6,649 nt of DNA from contig JAGRCC010000128.1 in the NCBI GenBank assembly GCA_020433785.1, positions 1 through 6,649 of the forward strand, read 5' to 3'. Each line of letters opens with the position of its first letter. The stretch's first letter is position 1. The notes under the pieces are model-generated. The model did not search any database and had not been told where the DNA came from. It saw only the letters and a program-made list of their open reading frames with translations. The stretch comes from Anaerolineae bacterium. GTDB lineage: Bacteria; Chloroflexota; Anaerolineae; 4572-78; J111. Made by a program: the position numbers and the translations under genes. Below are positions 1 through 5,877 of the stretch, one piece after another.

Positions 1-1241
1 ATGTCTTGCAGCCGGGGATCGAGCGTGGTTTGGACGCGCAGGCCAGGCTCCTGGTAAATGTACGAAGGCGGAATGAACCGCTCCAACTCTTGCCGCACAT
101 AGTTGACAAAGTGAGGTGCATCGAAAGCCGAACCTAAGTCTCTCAGCCCTTCGAGGTTGTCGAATTGGGCCTCGCCGGCCTGGGTGGAGGTGATATATTT
201 GGCCTCGACCATCAGCCGCAGCACATCCGACTGGCGGGCTAGCGCGCCCTCAGGGTTGATGTATGGATCATGAACGGCCGGCGATTGCGGCAAGCCGGCC
301 AGCAGCGACGCCTCGGCCAGTGTCAAATCCTTGGCCGATTTGCCGAAGTACGTTTGCGCCGCCGCTTCGATACCGTAAGCCAGATTGCCATAGTAGATTT
401 GGTTGAGATAAATCTCCAAAATTTGTCGCTTGGTGTACCGCCGGTTGATCTCCATAGCCAGCACGGCTTCCCGAACTTTGCGGGTTAGGCTGCGTTCGGT
501 TCGTTCTTCCGGGTCGAGTAGGATGTTGCGGGCCAACTGCTGGGTGATGGTACTGGCGCCGGAGACAATTTCACCTTCGGTGACATTGTAGTAAACTGCA
601 CGGGCAATGGCGATGGGATCGACGCCGACATTGGAGTAGAAAAAGCGATCCTCGGTGGCGATGGTGGCGTTAATCAAATCGGGCGAGACCTGATCTAGGG
701 TGACGATGGTCCGCCGCCCGCCGGTTGGATCGATGATTTCCCACAGCAGGTTGCCTTCTCGGTCTAGAATTTGGGTGGTGGCAAATTGCACCGAACGCGA
801 ACGCAGCTGCTCGGCCGGTGGCAGTTCCGAGGCAATCCAGAAGTAGCCCACCACGCTGGCCGCTAAGGCCAAGCCGGTCAAGGCCACGGCCGCCAGCGTG
901 ATAAGCGCAAAGCCACGCCCAAACCAGTGCCACCAACTGCCCTTAGGGTTAGGTGCAGGATCTCGCCGGGCGACGACTGTTTTTTGAAAAGCCGGATTGG
1001 TTCCCGCTGTCTGCTGCGATCGCGGCGGCCGGTAGGGCGGTTGAACCGGTTTGGCCGGCGGTGTAACCGATCGGCGAGGCGGCGGGGCCGGTTTAGGCTG
1101 GCGTGACAGAACCGTATTTTCAGGATCATCGGCGGGACGGATCGGTCGCGTTGTATCGATGTCGGGCTCGTTCGGCGGGGGTGTTTTTTGTGGCTTTGAT
1201 GGACGGGTATGGTCAGGGTCAGGCTTGTTTATGTCGGTCAT
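1..1241 (-). CDS. Class A penicillin-binding protein (PBP1A-like), N-terminal 413 residues, C-terminus beyond the window
   Basis: Bifunctional peptidoglycan synthase: a GT51 glycosyltransferase polymerises lipid II, and class A enzymes also carry a transpeptidase, which would lie past position 1. Residues 1-100 form a charged tail with 27 prolines, predicted cytoplasmic; residues about 111-136 are a membrane anchor; the GT51 domain follows from about residue 170. Visible GT51 motifs are ATEDRFF with catalytic Glu197, GASTITQQLAR (228-238), RKVRE (254-258), and RQILEIYLN then YYGNLAYGIEAAA (272-295). The fragment ends at TLDPRLQD, the usual linker into the transpeptidase region. Motif 1 reads EDRFFYSNVG, where many family members have His in place of this Asn. 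ATG at 1241 is chosen because the tail has no better internal start and a weak GAG lies 7 bases upstream. It has its own promoter at 1395-1423 and is separated from infA by a terminator. The family call is firm; the exact PBP subclass is not, because the transpeptidase is unseen. Confidence 0.95.
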   Translation of the reverse strand, partial: MTDINKPDPDHTRPSKPQKTPPPNEPDIDTTRPIRPADDPENTVLSRQPKPAPPPRRSVTPPAKPVQPPYRPPRSQQTAGTNPAFQKTVVARRDPAPNPKGSWWHWFGRGFALITLAAVALTGLALAASVVGYFWIASELPPAEQLRSRSVQFATTQILDREGNLLWEIIDPTGGRRTIVTLDQVSPDLINATIATEDRFFYSNVGVDPIAIARAVYYNVTEGEIVSGASTITQQLARNILLDPEERTERSLTRKVREAVLAMEINRRYTKRQILEIYLNQIYYGNLAYGIEAAAQTYFGKSAKDLTLAEASLLAGLPQSPAVHDPYINPEGALARQSDVLRLMVEAKYITSTQAGEAQFDNLEGLRDLGSAFDAPHFVNYVRQELERFIPPSYIYQEPGLRVQTTLDPRLQD

Positions 1242-1389
1242 GGTGATCTCTACACTATGTGATTTTCTACTCTAAAGCATATCTTCTCAAAAAACGGAAC
1301 GTTCTATGAGACAAACTTAAGATTGTTCCACTTTATCATAGAGAGTTGAGTAGATATTCTAAAGACGTCGAAAGGCGTCTATGAGTTCC
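1242..1389 (-). other. 5' leader of the PBP mRNA (about 147 nt)
   Basis: This is the gene-free stretch between the predicted transcription start near 1388 and the PBP start codon. It is AT-rich and has no convincing ORF. It contains an inverted repeat at 1363-1380 (arms AGACGTC and GGCGTCT around GAAA on the plus strand). On the minus-strand RNA this gives only a 5-bp stem with an 8-base loop, close to the predicted 5' end. It also contains an isolated 8-bp palindrome GAACGTTC at 1297-1304. No known riboswitch is recognisable. The role is unknown. Confidence 0.4.
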
Positions 1390-1394
1390 TGAAA

Positions 1395-1423
1395 ATTATA
1401 GCATTGCGTGGGTTAGAGTTCAA
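1395..1423 (-). promoter_or_regulatory. Extended -10 sigma70-type promoter for the PBP gene
   Basis: On the minus strand, TTGAAC (1423-1418) and a perfect TATAAT (1400-1395) are separated by exactly 17 bases, and TGC directly precedes the -10, giving an extended -10 element. Transcription should start near 1388, about 147 bases before the PBP ATG. The -35 begins six bases after the T-tract of the infA terminator, so the PBP is likely an independent unit. Confidence 0.75.
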
Positions 1424-1429
1424 CCAACC

Positions 1430-1457
1430 AAAAAAAAGCGCAGCCAGATGACTGCAC
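1430..1457 (-). terminator. Rho-independent terminator of infA
   Basis: On the minus strand a 6-bp stem (GTGCAG / CTGCGC, with one G-U pair) closes an 8-base loop and is followed at once by eight T residues (1437-1430). It lies 95 bases after the infA stop codon, in the right orientation. No comparable stem and T-tract is seen for the opposite strand. Confidence 0.8.
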
Positions 1458-1552
1458 CCCAAACAGGTTCTATATGTGGCTTTAAGTGGGTTTGTAGGAG
1501 TAAAACGTCTATTTGATTAAGGGAGTTCGGCTAATTTTGAGGAATGGGCCGA

Positions 1553-1780
1553 CTATTTTTTATAACGATAGATAATCCGGCCGCGATCTAAATCATAAGG
1601 AGACAACTCAACACGTACCTTGTCTCCCAACAAAACTCTGATGTAAAATTTTCTCATTTTACCTGATAGGTACGCCAAAACGGTGTGCCCATTTTCTAAT
1701 TCTACTCTAAAGCTGGTGTTAGGCAGGGCTTCGACAATTTTGCCGTCTAACACCAGTTTTTCCTGGGTTGCATCACTCAT
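1553..1780 (-). CDS. infA: Translation initiation factor IF-1
   Basis: IF-1 is a small OB-fold protein that binds the ribosomal A site on the 30S subunit and works with IF-2 and IF-3 during initiation. The 75 residues match the family over their whole length (usual size about 72). Signature segments are VEALPN (16-21), FRVELENGH (24-32), SGKMR (39-43), GDKV (52-55) and [12 protein letters not shown] (58-69). Two positions differ from the E. coli pattern as I recall it: Tyr37 where LAHISGKMR has His, and Leu51 in VLLGDKV. The ATG at 1780 has a good Shine-Dalgarno sequence AAAGGA (1792-1787) with a 6-base spacer. The gene has its own near-consensus promoter and terminator, and no ribosomal protein gene is beside it. 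In many bacteria infA sits in the spc/alpha ribosomal cluster, so this is either a relocated or a second copy. The window cannot say which. Confidence 0.97.
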   Translation of the reverse strand: MSDATQEKLVLDGKIVEALPNTSFRVELENGHTVLAYLSGKMRKFYIRVLLGDKVRVELSPYDLDRGRIIYRYKK

Positions 1781-1866
1781 AAACGATCCTTTCTTAAGAG
1801 ATATCGATAAACTTTTTAATAAAATTTGGGAATTTTGGGAGGATTGGTCCGCAAATTCGCCCCTTC

Positions 1867-1895
1867 ATTGTAGCAGAGGGCCAGCCAGTTGTCAA
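1867..1895 (-). promoter_or_regulatory. Strong sigma70-type promoter for infA
   Basis: On the minus strand there is a perfect -35 TTGACA (1895-1890), a 17-base spacer, and TACAAT (1872-1867), one mismatch from consensus, preceded by TGC as an extended -10. This is the best promoter in the window. The predicted start is near 1860, giving a leader of about 80 bases that ends in the AAAGGA ribosome binding site. It starts 33 bases after the hydrolase stop codon, with no clear terminator between, so some read-through from the hydrolase is possible. Confidence 0.88.
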
Positions 1896-1927
1896 TTTTT
1901 GGCAAAATCAAGAAGTTAAGTCATACC

Positions 1928-3043
1928 TTATGGGTATTGTTGGTTATTGTAAAGTTTCTGCCCCACTTTTGCTACTTTTGGGGCTAACTGCTGACAGAAC
2001 AACTGAATATCGTCGATGAGAAACTGCCGGTTTTGTTGATGACCAAGGGGTGAGTCTTCGCCATGCGAGAAAAAATAGTGGTCGCCGAGCATGACTTTGA
2101 TTTGGTCCGAGCTGAAATCGAGTTCATCTAGCAGATCAAGGGTATTAGTAAGATTGACGACCTTGTCTTTATGGCCCAGTGCGACTCTAAAGCGAGACCA
2201 ATCAGTCCGGTGGGGCATATCAGCCGATACCCCCAACGTATAAATGACCTGGGCGATTGTCCCAAAAGACGTTTGGCTGTATATTCGCAGATGTTCGTTT
2301 TTCACAACTTGGCTGGCCCCATTGCCTAATATTTCAATGACATGGGGCGCCAAAGAATTTTTAATGGCGTTTAGCGACGGCGGCAGATTGACCCCCACCA
2401 GCCCCATGGCTTTAAAAAAAGCCCGGCGTTGACTGTCGTTGCAAAACAACGCCGGAGCCAGGGCGTAGAAGCCATAATTTTCGTTCTCCCAACCGGTGTT
2501 ATCTTTGTAGAAAAAGGCTGCGCCGCTCATTGAGTGACCGATGAAGAGATAAAACGGTTTTTTTTCGCTCACTGCTTGCGACGGCCACAGATTAACGGCC
2601 TGCAGCCATTGATCAACAGCGGTGATAAGGGCCGAGGGGCTGCACTGTTCCGGGCTGGGCGTTTCGGCCAGAAATGGGGAGTCGCCGAAGCCGTTGACGT
2701 CAAGATTAAAGCAAACGAGCTGCCTGTTCTTAACGGCCAGTTGAATGGGTAACTTTTCCCAGATCCGACGACTGCCCGTCCAACCGTGCAAAAAAAACAT
2801 GTAACCTTCAGCTTCGGCCAACGCTTGAGGTAAACTCCGGCGGTGGTAAGGATGCTGGTAGTAAGTCGTTTCCCAGTAAAAGTCGGCCAGGCCGGTGGCT
2901 TGCTGGAAAGACTCTAGGGTAACGTCAGGCGCTAGTAACTTGTCGCGGGCCAAATCGGAGAGTAAGAAGCTTTCGGTTTCGGCGTGGGTGTGGGCGTAAT
3001 GGATAGCGGTGCTGATTTTGGTTTGTTTGATACTACTTAGCAT
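1928..3043 (-). CDS. Alpha/beta-hydrolase fold protein, substrate unknown
   Basis: This is a 371-residue protein with the elements of a serine hydrolase of the alpha/beta fold. There is an oxyanion-side HGWTGS at 86-91 after a beta strand (YMFFLHG) and a nucleophile elbow GHSMSG at 169-174 with Ser171. Asp293 in ALGHKDKVV is a likely acid, and His322 in MLGDHYFFSH is a likely base (His327 is an alternative). The elbow has Ser where the common GxSxG pattern has its second Gly. About 75 residues precede the core, longer than in minimal family members, with no signal peptide or membrane segment, so a cytoplasmic enzyme is likely. The region 200-270 looks like a cap insertion. ATG at 3043 lacks a good Shine-Dalgarno sequence, and the next Met is residue 82, inside the core, so this start is kept with some doubt. 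Esterase, lipase-like or C-C hydrolase activities are all possible; nothing nearby names a pathway. Confidence 0.88.
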   Translation of the reverse strand: MLSSIKQTKISTAIHYAHTHAETESFLLSDLARDKLLAPDVTLESFQQATGLADFYWETTYYQHPYHRRSLPQALAEAEGYMFFLHGWTGSRRIWEKLPIQLAVKNRQLVCFNLDVNGFGDSPFLAETPSPEQCSPSALITAVDQWLQAVNLWPSQAVSEKKPFYLFIGHSMSGAAFFYKDNTGWENENYGFYALAPALFCNDSQRRAFFKAMGLVGVNLPPSLNAIKNSLAPHVIEILGNGASQVVKNEHLRIYSQTSFGTIAQVIYTLGVSADMPHRTDWSRFRVALGHKDKVVNLTNTLDLLDELDFSSDQIKVMLGDHYFFSHGEDSPLGHQQNRQFLIDDIQLFCQQLAPKVAKVGQKLYNNQQYP

Positions 3044-3083
3044 AGATTTTTTAGGTGCTCAATGAGTATCTTCTCTAAAAGTA

Positions 3084-3123
3084 GGGGCTTTTGTAGGACA
3101 ACCTTAAAGTTGTCTTACGCCCC
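3084..3123. repeat. Large imperfect palindrome / hairpin in the hydrolase leader
   Basis: On the plus strand GGGGC (3084-3088) pairs with GCCCC (3119-3123). After a 4-base TTTT bulge, GTAGGACAAC (3093-3102) pairs with GTTGTCTTAC (3109-3118) with one G-T pair. The loop is CTTAAA. That makes 15 pairs. It lies inside the predicted 5' leader of the hydrolase mRNA, beginning a few bases after the predicted start. On the minus strand the last arm GCCCC is followed by TACTTTT, so weak attenuation is possible. The GTAGGGGC/GCCCC ends are of the kind I associate with dispersed short palindromic elements in environmental bacterial genomes; copy number cannot be seen here. Confidence 0.6.
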
Positions 3124-3136
3124 CCGAATTGTTGAG

Positions 3137-3165
3137 ATGATACCTCTGTGACAACAAATTTGCAA
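3137..3165 (-). promoter_or_regulatory. Predicted promoter of the alpha/beta hydrolase
   Basis: On the minus strand TTGCAA (3165-3160), a 17-base spacer and TATCAT (3142-3137) match the sigma70 pattern at 4/6 and 5/6 positions. Transcription would start near 3130, placing the hairpin at 3084-3123 in the leader. It diverges from the plus-strand promoter, whose -35 is about 60 bases away. Confidence 0.5.
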
Positions 3166-3226
3166 TAAGGGTAATTTACAGAAGAAGTTAGAAAATTACA
3201 AAACGCATCACATGAATGAATGATTC

Positions 3227-3255
3227 TTGGGATGCATTTCTACCTATGTTATAAT
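3227..3255 (+). promoter_or_regulatory. Extended -10 promoter for the DUF4352-like gene and rdgB
   Basis: TTGGGA (3227-3232), a 17-base spacer and a perfect TATAAT (3250-3255) with TGT just before it form an extended -10 promoter. The start should be near 3262, giving a leader of about 38 bases to the ATG at 3300. This placement rules out the TTG codon at 3255 as the translation start. Confidence 0.78.
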
Positions 3256-3299
3256 TGCGCGTTGGAGAACTCTATACTTTATGTAACAAAGGAAACACG

Positions 3300-3953
3300 A
3301 TGAGTCAATACTATCCTCAACAAGGTCCCATGTACCCGCCTGAGCAGGGTCCCGAAGAATACTATGATGACGGGGATTATGAATACATCGATGACGATGG
3401 TACCGGTAAAAATTCTGTATGGCAGACCACGATGGCCTTTGCGGCCGGCGGCTGCTTGATGCTCCTCTGTCTCGGCGGCTGTATAGCGCTGGCCGGTTTT
3501 CTATGGGTCTTAGATCCTGGCGCTTCGGCGTCTGCTCCGGCTGAAAGCAGTGACATTGGTCTTACATTTGACAACCCCGCCTATCCCGGTGAGGCGGTCG
3601 TCAACGATCAGGGCTTGCAGGTTACGGTCCTGGAAACCAATCGAAACGCCTCGCTTGAAGAGTTGCCACCCGTTCAGGGTCGTGAGACGATCATCGTCAC
3701 CATTGAAATCGTCAATCTCGGCGACGAAGACGCTACCTTCAACGAGCGAGACTTCTTGCTCTTGAACAGCTTTGAAGAAGCTTACGATCCCGTTTTGGGC
3801 GCGGTAACCGGTGCTCTAGGTCGCGGCACCCTCCCCCCCAATGAAGGGCTGGAAGGCCGGTTGGTCTACCAAATTATCGAAAATGAACTGGATTTGCGGC
3901 TTTTGTGGGATGTTGGCCGCGACAGTGAACCCCGCTATCTATTTATTGAGTAA
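3300..3953 (+). CDS. Membrane-anchored protein with an extracytoplasmic DUF4352-like domain
   Basis: This 217-residue protein of unknown function has three parts. An acidic, Tyr-, Pro- and Gln-rich tail comes first (1-40, with runs such as EEYYDDGDYEYIDDDG). A single membrane segment follows (about 45-70), rich in Gly, Ala and Leu and containing Cys52, Cys57 and Cys61. A beta-rich domain (about 85-217) starts with GLQVTVLETNR and runs through a strand rich in Ile and Val (TIIVTIEIVNLGDEDATF), ending in LRLLWDV and RYLFIE. This pattern resembles the immunoglobulin-like DUF4352/telokin-like fold often found on membrane-anchored proteins in Gram-positive-type and Chloroflexota genomes; the match is by eye. 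ATG at 3300 has AAAGGA (3288-3293) with a 6-base spacer, the same geometry as infA. An in-frame TTG at 3255 lies inside the promoter and is rejected. The stop is 16 bases before rdgB, so the two are probably co-transcribed. Confidence 0.85.
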   Translation: MSQYYPQQGPMYPPEQGPEEYYDDGDYEYIDDDGTGKNSVWQTTMAFAAGGCLMLLCLGGCIALAGFLWVLDPGASASAPAESSDIGLTFDNPAYPGEAVVNDQGLQVTVLETNRNASLEELPPVQGRETIIVTIEIVNLGDEDATFNERDFLLLNSFEEAYDPVLGAVTGALGRGTLPPNEGLEGRLVYQIIENELDLRLLWDVGRDSEPRYLFIE

Positions 3954-3969
3954 AGCAGAGCCAGCCCTG

Positions 3970-4578
3970 ATGAAAAAATTACTGATCGCGACCAATAATC
4001 CGCACAAGTTAGAAGAGTATCGAGAAATCTTAGCCGACTTGCCTTTGACCATCACCAGCTTGGCCGAGGAAGGCATTGACCTCGATCCCGAAGAAACCGG
4101 CACAACCTTTGTGGCCAATGCTATTCTCAAAGCCGAAGCGTTTGCCCAGGCCAGCCACGTGTTAACCCTGGCCGATGACTCCGGTCTGGAGGTCGATGCT
4201 CTTAACGGTGAACCGGGCGTTTACTCGGCTCGCTACGAAAACACGGCCAAAGACGACCACATTGGCCGCTATCAATTGGTGCTGGATAAACTCATCGCCA
4301 ATAACGTACCCTGGGCCGAACGCACCGGCCGCTTTCGCTGCGTAGTGGCCCTTGCGACGCAAGAAGGGCTGATCGGGACCGCTGAAGGCGCTGTCGAAGG
4401 CTACATCGCTTACGAGCCGAAGGGCCAAAACGGATTTGGCTACGATCCGATCTTCTATTTCCCGGAGTTCGATCAAACCCTGGCCGAAGTCCCGGCGGCC
4501 CAAAAACACACCGTCAGCCATCGCGGTCGCGCCGCCCGAGCGGCTATACCGTTGATTGAGGCCTATTTGCAGAAGTGA
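3970..4578 (+). CDS. rdgB: XTP/dITP diphosphatase (non-canonical purine NTP pyrophosphatase, RdgB/HAM1 family)
   Basis: The enzyme hydrolyses dITP, ITP and XTP to the monophosphate and pyrophosphate, keeping deaminated purines out of DNA and RNA; it is cytoplasmic and Mg-dependent. The 202 residues match the family from end to end: TNNPHK (8-13) at the substrate site, ETGTTFVANAILKA (42-55), the metal-site block DDSGLEVDALNGEPGVYSARY (69-89) with Asp70 as the likely general base, PKGQNGFGYDPIF (150-162), and SHRGRA (183-188) for base recognition. All expected key residues appear present. The ATG at 3970 starts the conserved KLLIATNN strand. The reading frame stays open upstream to 3841, but that part overlaps the preceding gene and has no family similarity. 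The Shine-Dalgarno is weak (AGAG about 10 bases upstream), which fits translational coupling to the preceding gene. The end lies 40 bases from the stop of the convergent htrA-type gene. Confidence 0.97.
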   Translation: MKKLLIATNNPHKLEEYREILADLPLTITSLAEEGIDLDPEETGTTFVANAILKAEAFAQASHVLTLADDSGLEVDALNGEPGVYSARYENTAKDDHIGRYQLVLDKLIANNVPWAERTGRFRCVVALATQEGLIGTAEGAVEGYIAYEPKGQNGFGYDPIFYFPEFDQTLAEVPAAQKHTVSHRGRAARAAIPLIEAYLQK

Positions 4579-4618
4579 TACCGATCAGGACTCACGTAAT
4601 CCAACTCTACAAACTTCC

Positions 4619-5737
4619 CTACGCCCGTTCGCCCAACGTCAGTTGGGTTTGGAAAATCTGCCCGTCCCGCAGCACATCGAGCGTAATCGTATCGCCGGCC
4701 ACGTGTTCCAATAACAGGCTGACCAGCGGGTGACGGTCATCGACCGGGCGACCATTGAGGGCCACAATCACATCACCTGCTCGGAGCTGGGCCCGATCGG
4801 CGGGAGTGTTGGAAAGTACGCTGTCAATTAGAGCGCCTTCTGTCACATTCAGCCCGGTTTCATTAGCCAGTTGCGGATTTAAGGCTTGTTGGTTGACCCC
4901 TAAAAATGGATATCTGGCTTCGCCGGTATCAATGAGCTGCTTCACGACATTCTGGGCGGTGTTGCTGGGGATCGCGAAGCCCATCCCCTCGACATCCCCT
5001 TGGCCACGCGCGACCATCGTATTGATACCAATGACCTGTCCGGCCAGATTAAGCAGCGGCCCGCCGGAGTTGCCCTGATTGATGGCGGCGTCGGTCTGCA
5101 ACAGGCCGCCCATACCGGCCAATTGGCGATTATAACCGCTCAAAACCCCGGAGGTGACGCTGTTTTGATATTGCCCCAAGGCCGAACCGATGGCTATCAC
5201 CGTTCCCCCGAGCGGCAGTTCGCTGGAGTCGCCCCAGGTCAGGGTAGCCGGAACCGGCCCATCGACCTTTATCACGGCCAGGTCAAATTCCGGGGTGACG
5301 CCCACGACAGTAGCTGAGGCTGTTCCGCCTTTCGCATAGATAATAGCGATATCGTTAGCGCCCTCAACAACATGATTATTAGTGACGACGTACCCATCTT
5401 GGCTAATGAAAAAACCCGATCCACTGCCACCGCCAAAGCCACTTTGGGTTAAGACCGTCACCACAGCCGGTAGAGTGCTGCTAACGGTCTCAACGCTAGC
5501 CGATTGTTCCGTCACAGACAGGGTTTGTTGAGGCGCGCCGGAACCAGCCACATTATTAACCGGTTCGATGGTAAGAGCCGGTATGCTCGCCGCCGCGCCG
5601 TTCACGGTCGAGCCGCTCCACTTTCGAGCAACCGAAAAGCCAACCACCCCGCCAATCACCGAACTGCTAAACATTACAAAAATAAGAACCAGCACAATCC
5701 CTAACCACAGATAAGAGCCTTTGCGTTGACTTTGCAT
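4619..5737 (-). CDS. htrA: Membrane-anchored HtrA/DegP-family serine protease with one PDZ domain
   Basis: This is a protein quality-control protease acting outside the cytoplasmic membrane. The 372 residues comprise a short basic start (RK at 5-6), a membrane anchor at about 9-37 (no cleavage site evident), a Ser/Thr/Ala-rich linker to about 85, a trypsin-like domain and a C-terminal PDZ domain (about 275-370). The catalytic triad is intact: His122 in VTNNHVV, Asp152 in PEFDLAV and Ser224 in QGNSGGPL. The Gly-rich GGGSGSGFF (102-110) is the usual first strand. The PDZ domain has the YPFLGV ligand-groove start (276-281) and GDVIVALNGRPV (321-332). One PDZ is typical of DegS or of Gram-positive and Chloroflexota HtrA, rather than DegP with two. 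ATG at 5737 has a perfect AGGAGG (5749-5744) at 6 bases. I could not settle its promoter: TTGTAA-N17-TAGACT at 5784-5756 would start transcription at the ribosome binding site itself. Confidence 0.96.
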   Translation of the reverse strand: MQSQRKGSYLWLGIVLVLIFVMFSSSVIGGVVGFSVARKWSGSTVNGAAASIPALTIEPVNNVAGSGAPQQTLSVTEQSASVETVSSTLPAVVTVLTQSGFGGGSGSGFFISQDGYVVTNNHVVEGANDIAIIYAKGGTASATVVGVTPEFDLAVIKVDGPVPATLTWGDSSELPLGGTVIAIGSALGQYQNSVTSGVLSGYNRQLAGMGGLLQTDAAINQGNSGGPLLNLAGQVIGINTMVARGQGDVEGMGFAIPSNTAQNVVKQLIDTGEARYPFLGVNQQALNPQLANETGLNVTEGALIDSVLSNTPADRAQLRAGDVIVALNGRPVDDRHPLVSLLLEHVAGDTITLDVLRDGQIFQTQLTLGERA

Positions 5738-5772
5738 AATATTCCTCCTGATATAAGTCTACAATGATTATG

Positions 5773-5788
5773 TCTATTTTACAATAGA
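5773..5788. repeat. Short inverted repeat upstream of the htrA-type gene
   Basis: TCTATT (5773-5778) and AATAGA (5783-5788) form a 6-bp inverted repeat around TTAC, 36 bases upstream of the htrA-type start codon. GTCTATT recurs as a direct copy at 5805-5811. The spacing would suit an operator near the unresolved promoter, but the region is AT-rich and such matches can arise by chance. Confidence 0.3.
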
Positions 5789-5827
5789 GAATTACTCACA
5801 ACAGGTCTATTGAATGCTCCCCTTTTT

Positions 5828-5856
5828 TTGACCAAATTTGGACCTAAGCGCATACT
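5828..5856 (+). promoter_or_regulatory. Predicted promoter of the 89-residue protein gene, overlapping a palindrome
   Basis: TTGACC (5828-5833), a 17-base spacer and CATACT (5851-5856) match sigma70 hexamers at 5/6 and 4/6. A perfect 10-bp palindrome CCAAATTTGG (5832-5841) covers the end of the -35 and the start of the spacer, where a repressor would block polymerase. The leader would be only about 15 bases, just enough to hold the AAGGAG ribosome binding site. Confidence 0.45.
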
Positions 5857-5877
5857 GCTTTCGATAAGGAGCATACG

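Noticed and set aside
670..1129. Minus-strand open frames of 88 and 83 residues within the PBP gene
   Set aside because: They run in other frames of the PBP coding strand, whose own frame carries the membrane anchor and GT51 motifs without interruption.
1297..1304. GAACGTTC as an SOS/LexA operator in the PBP leader
   Set aside because: The Gram-positive type LexA site needs GAAC-N4-GTTC; here the half-sites abut, and the position is far downstream of the promoter.
3255..3299. In-frame TTG start extending the DUF4352-like protein by 15 residues
   Set aside because: The TTG overlaps the last base of the TATAAT box and precedes the predicted transcription start; ATG at 3300 has a proper AAAGGA ribosome binding site.
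3841..3969. Upstream ATG that would lengthen RdgB by 43 residues
   Set aside because: The added part lies inside the preceding gene in another frame and has no RdgB similarity; the family N-terminus KLLIATNN begins at 3970.
4162..4521. 119-residue minus-strand open frame opposite rdgB
   Set aside because: It is a shadow of a certain gene, without a ribosome binding site or recognisable family.
4632..4647. Hairpin CCCAAC-GTCA-GTTGGG followed by TTT as a terminator for rdgB
   Set aside because: It lies within the coding end of the htrA-type gene, the T-run is only three bases, and the sequence is explained by the codons for QLTLGE. A role cannot be excluded but is not supported.
4755..5317. 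Plus-strand open frames of 107 and 105 residues opposite the htrA-type gene
   Set aside because: They overlap each other and the intact protease gene, show no start signals, and are antisense shadows.
5756..5784. TTGTAA-N17-TAGACT as the promoter of the complete htrA-type gene
   Set aside because: The spacing is ideal but both hexamers are only 4/6, and the start would fall on the Shine-Dalgarno sequence, leaving almost no leader.
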